From JANXXV01 sp038230275 (GTDB taxonomy: Bacteria > Acidobacteriota > Terriglobia > Bryobacterales > Bryobacteraceae), in contig JBBRNO010000091.1 in assembly GCA_038230275.1 (NCBI GenBank), positions 1-26,332 of the forward strand: a stretch of DNA of 26,332 nt. Reading direction: 5' to 3'. Below the pieces are notes generated by a model, which was not told the origin of the DNA, did no database searches, and saw only the letters and a program-made list of their open reading frames with translations. Of the stretch, positions 16,289 through 24,943 are shown in pieces. The position numbers were made by a program, and so were the translations under genes. Position 1 is the first letter of the stretch. Each line of letters opens with the position of its first letter.

Positions 16289-16301
16289 GGGAGCGGTAGA
16301 C
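16270..16301 (+). repeat. Dispersed short palindromic element, copy B
   Basis: GCCGCGACCGTGAGGGAGCGG is the same element as at 6577-6606 (substitutions at three positions). It overlaps the last codons of rsfS and provides its TGA at 16286-16288. CCGC and GCGG can pair. Confidence 0.7.
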
Positions 16302-16329
16302 CCAGGCGGGAGCATTAGACCCAGGCGGG
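16297..16329 (+). repeat. Two direct copies of TAGACCCAGGCGGG
   Basis: Fourteen-base copies at 16297-16310 and 16316-16329 immediately follow and slightly overlap the palindromic element. A similar TAG-containing pattern of short repeats lies beside the other palindrome copy (6477-6546), so both elements carry local repeats next to them. Confidence 0.65.
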
Positions 16330-16401
16330 CGGGAAGGGAACTCCGTGGCTATCCCAAACCGCCCAATCCCGTTTATCCCATTCATCCCAGCCCAAGGTTT
16401 T

Positions 16402-16992
16402 TCAGCCGGCAAACCAACCCAGCTCAGCCATCCCGCTAACAAACCCGCCAGCCGCCCGGAACTCGCCCAGCATCGCGTCCGCCGCCTCACCCCGCAAACT
16501 CCGCACAGCGTCCACGGCAATCTCCACCCGGGCTCCCGTCCTCAATAACCCAAACGCCGCGAACTTCACGCAAATCTCGGTCACCACGCCATAAACCACA
16601 TACCGGTCCGCTCCCAACTGATCCAACAACCCCGGTAAATTCGGATTCGAAAAGCAATCAAACGTCTGCTTTTCCAACAAGATCTGCCGCGCCGAAACAG
16701 CCCCAACCCAACCCGCGTCCGACGACACCACCAACCCCGATTCCAGCAAAGTCGACGCCGGCTTCCGCTGCCCATTGCATCCCGCCACGCAGTGCGGCGG
16801 CCAGCTCAAAAACTCGGCATCGTTCTCCGCATGCGCGTCCACCGTGGAAACCACAACAATCCCGTGCTCTGCCGCAAAACGATTCAACCCGGCCACCGCC
16901 GAAACGATCCCCTCCGCCCCAGGAACATAAAGCGCCCCAGCCGGAAACATAAAATCAATCTGCGTATCGATATCGAAGAACACCGTCTTCAT
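16402..16992 (-). CDS. pncA: Nicotinamidase (isochorismatase-like hydrolase)
   Basis: A 196-residue cysteine hydrolase that converts nicotinamide to nicotinate. The triad is visible as Asp9 (FFDIDTQIDF), Lys108 (LLEKQTFDCF) and Cys141 (GVVTEICVKFAA). Metal-binding residues are likely Asp52 and His54 (TVDAH) and His67 (WPPHC). It follows nicotinate phosphoribosyltransferase with an ATGA overlap, so it is the second gene of an NAD salvage pair and the product of this gene feeds the other. Substrate is therefore much surer than homology alone would give. Last gene of a long minus-strand run. Confidence 0.92.
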   Translation of the reverse strand: MKTVFFDIDTQIDFMFPAGALYVPGAEGIVSAVAGLNRFAAEHGIVVVSTVDAHAENDAEFLSWPPHCVAGCNGQRKPASTLLESGLVVSSDAGWVGAVSARQILLEKQTFDCFSNPNLPGLLDQLGADRYVVYGVVTEICVKFAAFGLLRTGARVEIAVDAVRSLRGEAADAMLGEFRAAGGFVSGMAELGWFAG

Positions 16993-18287
16993 CCCTGCCG
17001 CCCGCGCTCCGCCAACAACAACAGTTCCTCACTGAACTCCACCCTATGCCCAGGCGTAATCAGCCGCAGCGACTCCGCACAAAGCTCGCGAGAAGCCCCT
17101 AGCGAAGGCAGCGGCTCAGCCAGCCCACCCTCCAGGATCACCGGCCGCAACAGCGCCTTCGCCGGCTTAGCCCCGGGCGGACAAGACGGGCACTCCCAAC
17201 TGCAAGCCACCTGGTCATAATCGGCATACCGGAAAACCTGCTTAGCGCCAGGCAGTGTGTGCTTGTCCGCGCTCTGCTTCGCCGTAAACCGTTTCACCCC
17301 GCCAACGTCGATCTCCACCATCTTGTAAACAGCGGACAGATTCGGAGCATCCGCCGAAGTAGCCAGTTCTGTACCCACCCCGAAGGCATCGATGGGTGCG
17401 CCCTGCTGCACAATCGCCCGGACTTTTTCCTCGTTCAGATCGCCGCTAGCCATAATCTTGGCCTCGGTCAGCCCGGCATCGTCCAGAATCTTCCGCACCT
17501 CTCGAGACAGTTGCACCATGTCGCCACTATCCAGCCGCACGCCCCACAACGGCCGCCCAAGCGAAGCGGCAATGCGCGCGCCTTCCAACGTGTCGTAAGT
17601 ATCAATCAGGTATGCAGTCCGGCTCCCCAGCAATTTCTGCAGCACCTCGAACGAAGCCTTCTCATCGCCGAACGCCAGCACCCAGGAATGCGCGGCTGTG
17701 CCAAACACCGGCACTCCGTAACGGAATCCCGTCTCCACATTGCTCGTCCCGGTGCAGCCGCCCAGATACGACGCCCGCCCGGCCAGAACGCCAGCTTCCG
17801 GTGAATGCGCCCGCCGTGTTCCAAACTCCACCACTGCACGGCCCGCCGCGGCATTCGCCACACGCGCCGCCTTGGTAGCAATCATCGATTGGAACGAGAT
17901 CATCGCCAGCAGGTACGTCTCCGGGATCTGCGCTTCAATCAGCGGCGCCCGTACCGTTAACACTGGCTCCCCTGCAAAGAACGGAGTCCCTTCGGGCATC
18001 CCGAAAACGTCTCCTGTAAATCGATACGCGCGCAGGAACTCGAAGAAGGCCGGCTTCACCGTTTCAAATTGCGGCAGCCCCCGGATAAAGTCGATCTGCT
18101 CGCCGCTAAACCGCAGGTTCAGCAGATAGTCCACCGCCTGCGCTAGCCCGGCGCAGATCAGAAAATCGCGGCGTTCCGGAAGCCGCCGCACGAACAGCTC
18201 AAAGGTCGCCCGCTCTGTAGCTTTCCCGGCTTCAAAAAAGCCGGAAGCCATGGTCAGCTGGTACAGATCGGTATGCAGCGCGTTCAT
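16989..18287 (-). CDS. pncB: Nicotinate phosphoribosyltransferase
   Basis: A 432-residue enzyme of the Preiss-Handler NAD salvage pathway that makes nicotinate mononucleotide from nicotinate and PRPP. The N-terminus HTDLYQLTMASGFF is typical, as are VEFGTRRAHSPEAG, FGTAAHSWVLAF (carrying the active-site histidine region), GVRLDSGDM, IMASGDLNEEKV and FGVGTELATS. A C-terminal CSWECPSCPPG segment has two CxxC-like cysteines, an uncommon addition that might bind zinc. It ends overlapping pncA (ATGA) and starts 13 bases after the DUF4340 gene, so it is probably expressed as part of the same run. Confidence 0.95.
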   Translation of the reverse strand: MNALHTDLYQLTMASGFFEAGKATERATFELFVRRLPERRDFLICAGLAQAVDYLLNLRFSGEQIDFIRGLPQFETVKPAFFEFLRAYRFTGDVFGMPEGTPFFAGEPVLTVRAPLIEAQIPETYLLAMISFQSMIATKAARVANAAAGRAVVEFGTRRAHSPEAGVLAGRASYLGGCTGTSNVETGFRYGVPVFGTAAHSWVLAFGDEKASFEVLQKLLGSRTAYLIDTYDTLEGARIAASLGRPLWGVRLDSGDMVQLSREVRKILDDAGLTEAKIMASGDLNEEKVRAIVQQGAPIDAFGVGTELATSADAPNLSAVYKMVEIDVGGVKRFTAKQSADKHTLPGAKQVFRYADYDQVACSWECPSCPPGAKPAKALLRPVILEGGLAEPLPSLGASRELCAESLRLITPGHRVEFSEELLLLAERGRQG

Positions 18288-18300
18288 TCGCGGGACGGCG

Positions 18301-19647
18301 TTACTTCTTTGCCTCTGCCTTTGCCGCCGGTGGCGCGGGCTTCACATCGGCAGCCGCTTTCTGAATCTCATCCACCACCTTCGCGTCCAGTTCGTAGATG
18401 TTCGACTCAGTCTCACGCTTAGCCAAATAGCCCGTGCCTGACTTGGCGATCCGCACCTTTTCCACCCGTTTGCCATCGCCGGAAGTAACCGTAGCGTCGA
18501 TCGTTGGCGTAAGGAAAGCCCGGTCCACAAATTTCAGCGCCGTCATATCCCGCAGTTTATCCACCAGCATCTGGAAGCTGGCCGGATCCATCTGCTTCCC
18601 ACCCGAAGACCACTTATCGCCCGACTTCGTAAACACGAAGCTTTTGTCCCCATCGTGAACCTCAACCTTGCTAGGCTCATTGAACCCGAAGTCGAACAGC
18701 TTCCGATTGCGCAAATCGTCTAAGCCCTTCTCCAACCCGTCCCCGGAATCGGCGGGAATCTTATAGATGCCCTCCACCACACTGCTCTTGGCGTAGAAAC
18801 TTTTGTCGTTCGGATTCTTGTGAACTTCAATCTGCTGCGTGCCGGCGGCGTCCGTCACCTTCACCACCGCCGAACGCTGCGCCGCCGCGTAGGCAGCAGC
18901 CACTTTCTTCGCATCTTCCTCGGAAACGGCGGGGTCCATCTTGGCTTCCTTCAGCCGCCGGACAATCTCTTCCACCTGAAACCCATCGGCCCGGAATTGC
19001 CTCGGCTTCACGATTTGCCATTCGTTCTGGGCGTTCTTCCCCAACTCCACCGCCTGCCCTTTGGCAACAATCTCCACGCGGGTCAGCTTCTCGGAATCGA
19101 ACGTCAACAGCCGCTTATCGCGCAAATCCTTCGCCGCTTTATCCAGGCTCGTCTTGGTGCTGTCAGCCACCGTGAACACGCGCGCATCCTCGCCCAGCTT
19201 TGCAAAAACGCCCCCGCCGGTTGGCGTCGCGTCTCCCAACAGCAGCTTGCGCGTCTTGCCGTCCTTCATGGTCAGCGTGATTTCCAGCAGCGGCGTGGCC
19301 AACCCGTAACTGGCAAGGTCGCTTGCTTTGTCTTCAATCAGCCGGTCCCAAACCAGCGCCGTCAGCGCCGACAAATAGGCCGATGAGTCCTGCAGATCGC
19401 CGTTCAAAGGCTTTGGCGCCGTGATCTGAAAATGCTGCGCTTTATCGCGCTCCATCACCGTAGGCGCGTAACCCTGCTTATGAATCTCAATCTTCTGAAC
19501 CTGATCTTCCGGAACCGCCAGCAGCTTCGGAGGCGCGTCCTTCGGGGGCTTCGCCTCTTCCGCCGTCTTCGCTTTCTCAGACCAATAAACTCCGCCGACC
19601 AGAAGCGCCAGCGCAACCAAAGCTACCAGCAGACCACGGCTTACCAT
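18301..19647 (-). CDS. DUF4340-domain protein of a Gld-type ABC cluster
   Basis: A 448-residue membrane-anchored protein with one N-terminal helix (GLLVALVALALLVGGVYW) and a long periplasmic part of repeated alpha/beta units matching the DUF4340 pattern (LLAVPEDQVQKIEIHKQG, SYGLATPLLEITLTMKDGK, KLTRVEIVAKG, FNEPSKVEVHDG). In many phyla this gene follows a GldG-like gene in an ABC transporter operon, as here. The function is not known; a substrate-facing or structural part of the transporter is inferred. ATG 19647 has GGAG upstream, inside the end of the preceding gene, and begins 5 bases after its stop. The Lys/Ala/Pro-rich tail ends KAEAKK. Confidence 0.85.
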   Translation of the reverse strand: MVSRGLLVALVALALLVGGVYWSEKAKTAEEAKPPKDAPPKLLAVPEDQVQKIEIHKQGYAPTVMERDKAQHFQITAPKPLNGDLQDSSAYLSALTALVWDRLIEDKASDLASYGLATPLLEITLTMKDGKTRKLLLGDATPTGGGVFAKLGEDARVFTVADSTKTSLDKAAKDLRDKRLLTFDSEKLTRVEIVAKGQAVELGKNAQNEWQIVKPRQFRADGFQVEEIVRRLKEAKMDPAVSEEDAKKVAAAYAAAQRSAVVKVTDAAGTQQIEVHKNPNDKSFYAKSSVVEGIYKIPADSGDGLEKGLDDLRNRKLFDFGFNEPSKVEVHDGDKSFVFTKSGDKWSSGGKQMDPASFQMLVDKLRDMTALKFVDRAFLTPTIDATVTSGDGKRVEKVRIAKSGTGYLAKRETESNIYELDAKVVDEIQKAAADVKPAPPAAKAEAKK

Positions 19648-19652
19648 TCTTG

Positions 19653-21011
19653 TTATCTCCGTTTCCACCAGACGCTGAATCCTGCCAGCACCACAAACAG
19701 TGGCAGCAGAATAACGCTGGAATACATCAGCATCTGCATCTGCCGCTTGTTCATGGTGATGCGCCTGTCTTCCGGATCCTTCGGACGGATCGAGATCAAA
19801 TCCTCATCGGCCGACAGCCAGTTCAGCATGTTCAGAAACAGGTCTTTGTTGCCGTTGAACGCCAGAATGTTATTCGACGCCCAACCGGATGAGCCCACCA
19901 CCACGAAGCGCGCCTGCGTCTCGCCGGCCTTCACGCTCCCGGCCGCACCCAACAGAAACGGACCGTGCTTGTCTTTCGACGGATCGATGCGGATCTCGCC
20001 GCCCGTCAGCTTGCCGGTGGCAAAGCTGTTGTTGGAGGTGGAAAACAGCTTCTCCGCTCCACCCTTGATTTCCAGCGATCGCGCCAGCGGAAACGCCGTC
20101 GCGGTCCCCTTCATCTCCCGCACAATGGAGTGATTCTCGTAGTTGGTCACCAGCGGCACCACTTCGCTGAAGCCAAAGACCTGCCCAATGCCGGAAGTAT
20201 CCAGCACCAGATCTTTATTCAAGCCAACTCCCCAACCCTCAATCACCTTCGCCAGCGCTGCATTCTCGGTAACGTCTTCCTTGCCAAGCTTTACCGGAGG
20301 ATCCAGAAACAGCAGCAACCGCCCGCCCGTTTCCTGATACTTCTTCAACGCATCCACAATCGGCTGAACGTAATCGAACCGCGGACCCGCAACCAACGTA
20401 ATCGTGCAGTCTTTCGGTACTTCCGGCTTGTCCAGCAGAGAGATTTCACGGGTCTTGTAGTTGTTCTTCTCCATCAACTCTTTCAAACCCGAATATCCGC
20501 TGCGGCCCGTATCGTCCATCTTGTGTTCGCCGCTGCCGGAGACTACGCAGACGCTGCGGTCGCCGCCCTTCAAAGTGCGGATGATGGCGCCCGTGACTTC
20601 TTCTTCGGTGATCGCTTTAGCTTCCTGATGCTTTGCACCGCTATCCACCAGAATGCTGCCATAAGACTTCACGCCCATCTGCTTGGCCACTTGCGGCTTT
20701 TTGTCCGGGTCGATATAGTCGACGGTCAACTTCGTGGACAGCGTCTCGTAGCGGTCCAGCAAATCCTTCGCCGCGCCGAAACCGGATGTCTTATCGAAGA
20801 AGGAAATCTTCACGTCCTGCTTCAATCCGCCGACCACTTTCTTGGTCTGATCAGACAGGCTGAACCGCTTGTTCGTCGTTGTGTCAACCGATTTGTTATG
20901 CCGCTGCGCCAGCCAGTTCACCAGCCCCAGCGCCGCAATCACGATCAACGTATAAATAGTGACGTAAGCGGTAAACTTCGTCTGTCGCGTTTTAAGCCAT
21001 TCCGAATTCAT
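19653..21011 (-). CDS. GldG-like component of an ABC transporter
   Basis: A 452-residue protein with an N-terminal helix (AYVTIYTLIVIAALGLVNWLA), a large periplasmic part and a C-terminal helix (MLMYSSVILLPLFVVLAGFSV) followed by WWKRR. The order is that of GldG-family proteins: RFSLSDQTKKVVGGLKQDVKI, then a unit with DYIDPDKKP and EEEVTGAIIRTLKGG, VSGSGEHK, and GGRLLLFLDPP. In Bacteroidetes GldG is part of a gliding-motility ABC transporter; related genes in non-gliding bacteria have unknown cargo, so gliding is not implied. Its start directly abuts the stop of the permease gene (TAGATG), consistent with one transcript. Confidence 0.88.
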   Translation of the reverse strand: MNSEWLKTRQTKFTAYVTIYTLIVIAALGLVNWLAQRHNKSVDTTTNKRFSLSDQTKKVVGGLKQDVKISFFDKTSGFGAAKDLLDRYETLSTKLTVDYIDPDKKPQVAKQMGVKSYGSILVDSGAKHQEAKAITEEEVTGAIIRTLKGGDRSVCVVSGSGEHKMDDTGRSGYSGLKELMEKNNYKTREISLLDKPEVPKDCTITLVAGPRFDYVQPIVDALKKYQETGGRLLLFLDPPVKLGKEDVTENAALAKVIEGWGVGLNKDLVLDTSGIGQVFGFSEVVPLVTNYENHSIVREMKGTATAFPLARSLEIKGGAEKLFSTSNNSFATGKLTGGEIRIDPSKDKHGPFLLGAAGSVKAGETQARFVVVGSSGWASNNILAFNGNKDLFLNMLNWLSADEDLISIRPKDPEDRRITMNKRQMQMLMYSSVILLPLFVVLAGFSVWWKRR

Positions 21012-21779
21012 CTACGACCTCCACCGCAGCGATTCCATCGAGCGCGCCGTCAAGAAGAGCCCCAGGAAAATCATCGATACGAAAAATACAATGTCCTTAC
21101 TATCGATCACACCCTTCGAAAACGGCTCGAAGTGCGCCACTACCGATAGATACCCAACCACCTTCGCCCACGCTTCCGTTCCATACGAACTAACCCAATC
21201 CAGCACCCACAGCAGCAGTGAGATCGCGAAGGTTCCCGTACCCGCGATGATCTGATTCTTTGATGTGGTGGAGATGAATGTTCCAATCGCCAGCAGGCAC
21301 CCGCCTTGCAGCAGCAGGCCCAGATAGCCCACTACCATCGGTCGCCAGTCGGGCGATCCGTAAAGGAACAAGAGCGACAGGTTCAGCGCCGAAAGACCCA
21401 GGATGGCAGCGTAAAGCGCCAGCGCCGCGAACCACTTACCCAGAATGATTTCCAGGTCGTAAATCGGAGATGTGACCAGAAGTTCAATGGTGCCCGACCG
21501 CTTCTCTTCCGCGAAAAGCCGCATGGTGATCATGGGTATTAGGAACAGCCCGATCACGCTGATGTTCATCAGTACCGGCCGCACCACCCACTCATTCACA
21601 TCCATCGGTTGGGGCCGGCCCATCATCTGCGATTCCATGCCGCGCTGCACAAATATCGCGACATAGACATAAAAGAAGTAGCCGGAGATCAGCGCAAAGA
21701 ACGCCATCAGCCCGTAAGCGATAGGCGAATTGAAGTAGCTCTTGATTTCCTTCTGGAAAATGGTCCAGGTATTTCTCAT
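21012..21779 (-). CDS. ABC-2 type permease (GldF-like)
   Basis: A 255-residue membrane protein with about six helices: SPIAYGLMAFFALISGYFFY, LMNISVIGLFLIPMITMRLF, WFAALALYAAILGLSALNLS and others. The EEKRSGTIELLVTSPI segment after the second helix is the hallmark of ABC-2 permeases and contacts the ATPase. It follows the ATPase gene with an ATGA overlap and precedes the GldG-like gene, making the transmembrane half of the complex. Cargo is unknown. Confidence 0.9.
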   Translation of the reverse strand: MRNTWTIFQKEIKSYFNSPIAYGLMAFFALISGYFFYVYVAIFVQRGMESQMMGRPQPMDVNEWVVRPVLMNISVIGLFLIPMITMRLFAEEKRSGTIELLVTSPIYDLEIILGKWFAALALYAAILGLSALNLSLLFLYGSPDWRPMVVGYLGLLLQGGCLLAIGTFISTTSKNQIIAGTGTFAISLLLWVLDWVSSYGTEAWAKVVGYLSVVAHFEPFSKGVIDSKDIVFFVSMIFLGLFLTARSMESLRWRS

Positions 21780-22753
21780 TCGGCAACGGCTCCTGAAGGT
21801 TCTGCTGTATCGGTACTGGTCAGCGAGAGGAAGACCTCTTCCAGGCTCAAGGCCACCGGACGAAGTTCATATAGATTCCATCCGCTCTCCACAACGCTGC
21901 GCGCAAGGTCGCCGCGGATCGTCTTGCCCTGCAGACTTTCGGCCTCGAACAAATGCCGTCCGTCCCTCGAATCCTTGAGGATCACCCGGCTCACTCCAGA
22001 GACTTGCTCCAGGCGGCTCTGCACCTCGCCGGCATCCAGTGCGCCACTCCGCGGTTCCACTTCCACCGCCACCGCTTCCACGCCGCGCAGCCGGTTGGTC
22101 AGATTGTGCACGGTATCGGTCGCCACCAGCTTGCCCTTGGCAATGATGATCACCTGCTCGCAGATCTGCTCCACTTCGGGCAAAATGTGCGTGCTCAGAA
22201 TGATGGTGTGGTCCCCGGCCAGCCCGCGAATCAAATCGCGCGTCTCATTGATCTGCTTCGGATCCAGCCCGGAAGTGGGCTCATCCAGAATCAGCACATC
22301 CGGGTTGTGGATGATCGCCTGCGCCAGGCCCACCCGCTGCCGGTAGCCTTTGGAAAGCTTCCCAATCAGCTTCTTGCTCACGTCGGCCACCGCGCATCGC
22401 TCACTTACTTCGGCCACACGCCGGGTCAAATCGTTTCCCGAAAGGCCCTTCAGCTTACCCACGAAATTGAGGTATTCCACCACCTCCATGTCCGGATAAA
22501 GCGGCGGTGTTTCGGGCAGGTACCCGATCCGCCTCTTCACCTCCATGGGATGCTCCAGAACATCGAATCCGGCCACCGTCGCCGAGCCGGAACTGGGCGG
22601 CATGAAGCACGTCAGGCACCGCATGGTGGTGGTTTTCCCAGCTCCATTGGGCCCGAGGAAGCCGACGATCTGGCCTTTCTGTACTTCGAATGAGATGTTA
22701 TCGACCGCCGTTGTGCGGGCGTATCTCTTCGTGAGACCTTCCACTTTGATCAT
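21776..22753 (-). CDS. ABC transporter ATP-binding protein (GldA-like)
   Basis: A 325-residue ATPase. Walker A is GPNGAGKTT (residues 34-42), the signature LSKGYRQRVGLAQA (about 133-146), Walker B VLILDEPTSGLDP (about 153-165), and the switch histidine lies in IILSTHILPE. A C-terminal domain of about 100 residues (VEAVAVEVEPRSG, LYELRPVALSLEEVFLSLT) is typical of ABC-2 exporters of this type. It powers the permease encoded by the overlapping next gene. It starts 25 bases after fabI, the largest gap inside this long minus-strand run. Confidence 0.93.
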   Translation of the reverse strand: MIKVEGLTKRYARTTAVDNISFEVQKGQIVGFLGPNGAGKTTTMRCLTCFMPPSSGSATVAGFDVLEHPMEVKRRIGYLPETPPLYPDMEVVEYLNFVGKLKGLSGNDLTRRVAEVSERCAVADVSKKLIGKLSKGYRQRVGLAQAIIHNPDVLILDEPTSGLDPKQINETRDLIRGLAGDHTIILSTHILPEVEQICEQVIIIAKGKLVATDTVHNLTNRLRGVEAVAVEVEPRSGALDAGEVQSRLEQVSGVSRVILKDSRDGRHLFEAESLQGKTIRGDLARSVVESGWNLYELRPVALSLEEVFLSLTSTDTAEPSGAVAE

Positions 22754-22778
22754 AAAAATATCCGTGACAGAAACTTAC

Positions 22779-23546
22779 TTACAATCCCATGATTTGGAAA
22801 CCAGCATCCACGTACACGACGTTGCCGGTCACGCCCCGGCCCAGGTCGCTAGCCAGAAACACCGCCGTGTCCGCTACCTCCGCCGGGTCGGTATTGCGCC
22901 GTAACGGCGCATGCGCAGCCACTCCGTCCAGCACTTTCGAGAAATCTTTGATGCCGCGTGCCGACGCTGTTTTCACGGGGCCCGCCGAGATCGCGTTTAC
23001 ACGAATATTCGAGGGTCCCAGGTCGTTTGCAAGATACCGAACCGACGCTTCCAGCGCCGCCTTGGCCACGCCCATAACATTATAGTTCGGAATCACCCGT
23101 ACCGCGCCCAAATACGTCAAGGTGATGACCGAACCGCCGGCCGTCATCAACGGGGCCATGGCCTTTGAGACCGCCACCAGTGAATACGCGCTGACCTCCA
23201 GCGCCAACACAAATCCATCGCGGGAGGTTTCCGAAAAAGCCCGGCCCAGGTCTTCCCGGTTCGCAAACGCGATGCTGTGCACCACCGCGTGCACCGGTCC
23301 AGGTTGCAGCGCCTCCACCAGCGAAGCCAGTTCTTCCGGTTTCGTAACGTCGCATTGAATCGCGCGCGCCGTCGGGGAAAGTTCCGCCGCCAGTTCTTCC
23401 ACAGTCAGTTTCTGGCGCTCCCCTTGGTAGGTGATCACCAGGTTCGCGCCTTCCCGCGCGAACGCCTGCCCAATCGCATAGGCGAGGCTCCACTTATTCG
23501 CCACGCCCAAAATCAGGGCGGTCTTGCCGTGCATCAGATTCGACAT
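22779..23546 (-). CDS. fabI: Enoyl-ACP reductase (NADH), FabI
   Basis: A 255-residue short-chain dehydrogenase fold enzyme that completes each cycle of fatty acid elongation by reducing enoyl-ACP. The nucleotide-binding start is ALILGVANKWSLAYAIG, and the catalytic set is Tyr145, Tyr155 and Lys162 in TYLGAVRVIPNYNVMGVAKAA, with the FabI-specific Y-x6-K spacing. NAISAGPVKTASARGI is the substrate loop, near triclosan-binding residues in other FabI enzymes. It begins 7 bases after the TPR gene. Essentiality is likely but cannot be read here; FabK, FabL or FabV could exist elsewhere. Confidence 0.95.
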   Translation of the reverse strand: MSNLMHGKTALILGVANKWSLAYAIGQAFAREGANLVITYQGERQKLTVEELAAELSPTARAIQCDVTKPEELASLVEALQPGPVHAVVHSIAFANREDLGRAFSETSRDGFVLALEVSAYSLVAVSKAMAPLMTAGGSVITLTYLGAVRVIPNYNVMGVAKAALEASVRYLANDLGPSNIRVNAISAGPVKTASARGIKDFSKVLDGVAAHAPLRRNTDPAEVADTAVFLASDLGRGVTGNVVYVDAGFQIMGL

Positions 23547-23553
23547 GAACCGT

Positions 23554-24600
23554 TTATTCTACCGTAGATGCACGCGACCGTAGTTCCGCAGCCTCTTTAT
23601 TTCGTCCGCTGCGGTCGTAGAGGGATGCCAGCAGCCCCAGAGCCTCGTCGAATTCCGCGCCGTCTGAGCGCCCGTTCATGATGATATGCCGCAGCAGTTC
23701 CTGTGCCGGACCCAACTTGCTGTAGCCGATGTAGATCTTAGCCAGGTTCACTTGCATCCGTACCAGTTCAGAGCGCTTCACGCCCACCTGCCTCTCTTTC
23801 AGGTGCAGTGCCCGCTCATACCGCTCGCACGCCTCATCCACGCGGCCCAAAGCGTTGTAGACCGCGGCCAGATGCTCCAGGTCTGACGATGCTTCCGGAG
23901 AATCCGCGCCCGGCGACTTCTCATGAATCGCCAACGCGCGCTGCAGTAGCGGCAGCGCTTTTTCGTGATGGCCCTGCGTTTCCAGCAGTGCACCCAGTTC
24001 GGCAAGCCGGCTACCGGTTTCGCTATGCTCCGGGCCATAGGCGCCTTCATGCAGCACAATAGCCTCACGGAACAGCTTCTCCGCTTCCGCCAGATCGCCG
24101 CCTTCTTGATGCGCCGCTGCCAGCCGCTGGCAGCGGATCGCGATGTTCTTCGCATCGGGCTTCGGCAGTGCCTTCTCAATCTGCAGCGCTTCCATATAGA
24201 GCCGCTGCGCATCCGGCGGATTACCCGACTGTTGATGCATCTTCGCCAGCATGTCCAGGCAACCCGCGTACTCCGGCGACACTTCGCTCTTGTTATTCCG
24301 AAGCGCCACCATGATGGAGCCGATGGTTTGCCGCGCCTCCAGCAGCTTGCCTTGTTTCCGGCGTGCCTCCGCTAAGTGCAGCAGGACGGGAAGCTTCTTC
24401 TTTAGCGGAGTCTTGCGTTTCTCTCCCTCGGCTGCTGCCAGTGCCAGCGACTTCTCCGCTTCGGCGTAATTGCCTTTTTGAAAATGAGCTTCGCCCTCGT
24501 TCTTGTTCAGGTGCCGCAGCCGGTGCCACTCTCGCGCGCGGGGCATCACCCAGTCTGTAACCTTGATTCCGGCACGCACCAAACTAAAGATGCTGAACAT
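23554..24600 (-). CDS. Tetratricopeptide repeat protein
   Basis: A 348-residue helical repeat protein with about seven TPR-like units of 34 to 42 residues, for example LNKNEGEAHFQKGNYAEAEKS, LGALLETQGHHEKALPLLQR and LAAVYNALGRVDEACERYER. The 42-residue spacing of the later units is that of kinesin-light-chain type TPRs. There is no signal peptide, but a short hydrophobic N-terminus (MFSIFSLVRAGIKV). It serves as a scaffold; the partner is unknown. ATG 24600 starts one base after the stop of the cupin gene, so translation is likely coupled; the open frame reaches 24708, overlapping the cupin, and was not used. Confidence 0.85.
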   Translation of the reverse strand: MFSIFSLVRAGIKVTDWVMPRAREWHRLRHLNKNEGEAHFQKGNYAEAEKSLALAAAEGEKRKTPLKKKLPVLLHLAEARRKQGKLLEARQTIGSIMVALRNNKSEVSPEYAGCLDMLAKMHQQSGNPPDAQRLYMEALQIEKALPKPDAKNIAIRCQRLAAAHQEGGDLAEAEKLFREAIVLHEGAYGPEHSETGSRLAELGALLETQGHHEKALPLLQRALAIHEKSPGADSPEASSDLEHLAAVYNALGRVDEACERYERALHLKERQVGVKRSELVRMQVNLAKIYIGYSKLGPAQELLRHIIMNGRSDGAEFDEALGLLASLYDRSGRNKEAAELRSRASTVE

Positions 24601-24601
24601 A

Positions 24602-24943
24602 TTATTGGTAATGAATCTGGAACGGCTTGTTGGTGATGAATAATACCGTGACGTCGTGTTCCGCGCTCGCGCCGTGCTCCATGGCCGGTCCTTCCGGAAA
24701 CCAGACAAAGGTGCCGGGGCCGTAGCTTCCTTCGTGCGTCACCAGTGTTCCTTCCAGCACGTACATTCCATGCGCGCAAGGATGCGTGTGCAGCGGGTTG
24801 ATCACGCCGGCCGGGTATCGCACCAGCCGCACTTCCATCCCGGTGTCCGGATCTTCAATCAGGTTCTTGCGATAAAGGGCGCGACCCAGTTTTTCGTTGA
24901 AGCGTTCTTCCCAGGGCAGCGCGTTAGCATCGATAACAGTCAT
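24602..24943 (-). CDS. Single-domain cupin protein
   Basis: A 113-residue cupin. The first motif is PAGVINPLHTHPCAHGMYVLEG with His-x-His and the following Glu as likely metal ligands, then GSYGPGTFVWFPEGPAMEHG for the second motif with its histidine. Function within the family (dioxygenase, isomerase, binding protein) is not decided by these. ATG 24943 is chosen because it gives a typical N-terminus (MTVIDANALPWEERF) and overlaps, as ATGA, the stop of a transporter remnant just upstream. That overlap suggests it was the second gene of an older operon. An upstream in-frame ATG at 25033 would run through the remnant. Confidence 0.85.
   Translation of the reverse strand: MTVIDANALPWEERFNEKLGRALYRKNLIEDPDTGMEVRLVRYPAGVINPLHTHPCAHGMYVLEGTLVTHEGSYGPGTFVWFPEGPAMEHGASAEHDVTVLFITNKPFQIHYQ

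Noticed and set aside
19965..21149. 394-codon plus-strand frame antisense to the GldG-like gene
   Set aside because: Shadow frame; the minus strand carries the recognisable ABC cluster with coupled junctions.
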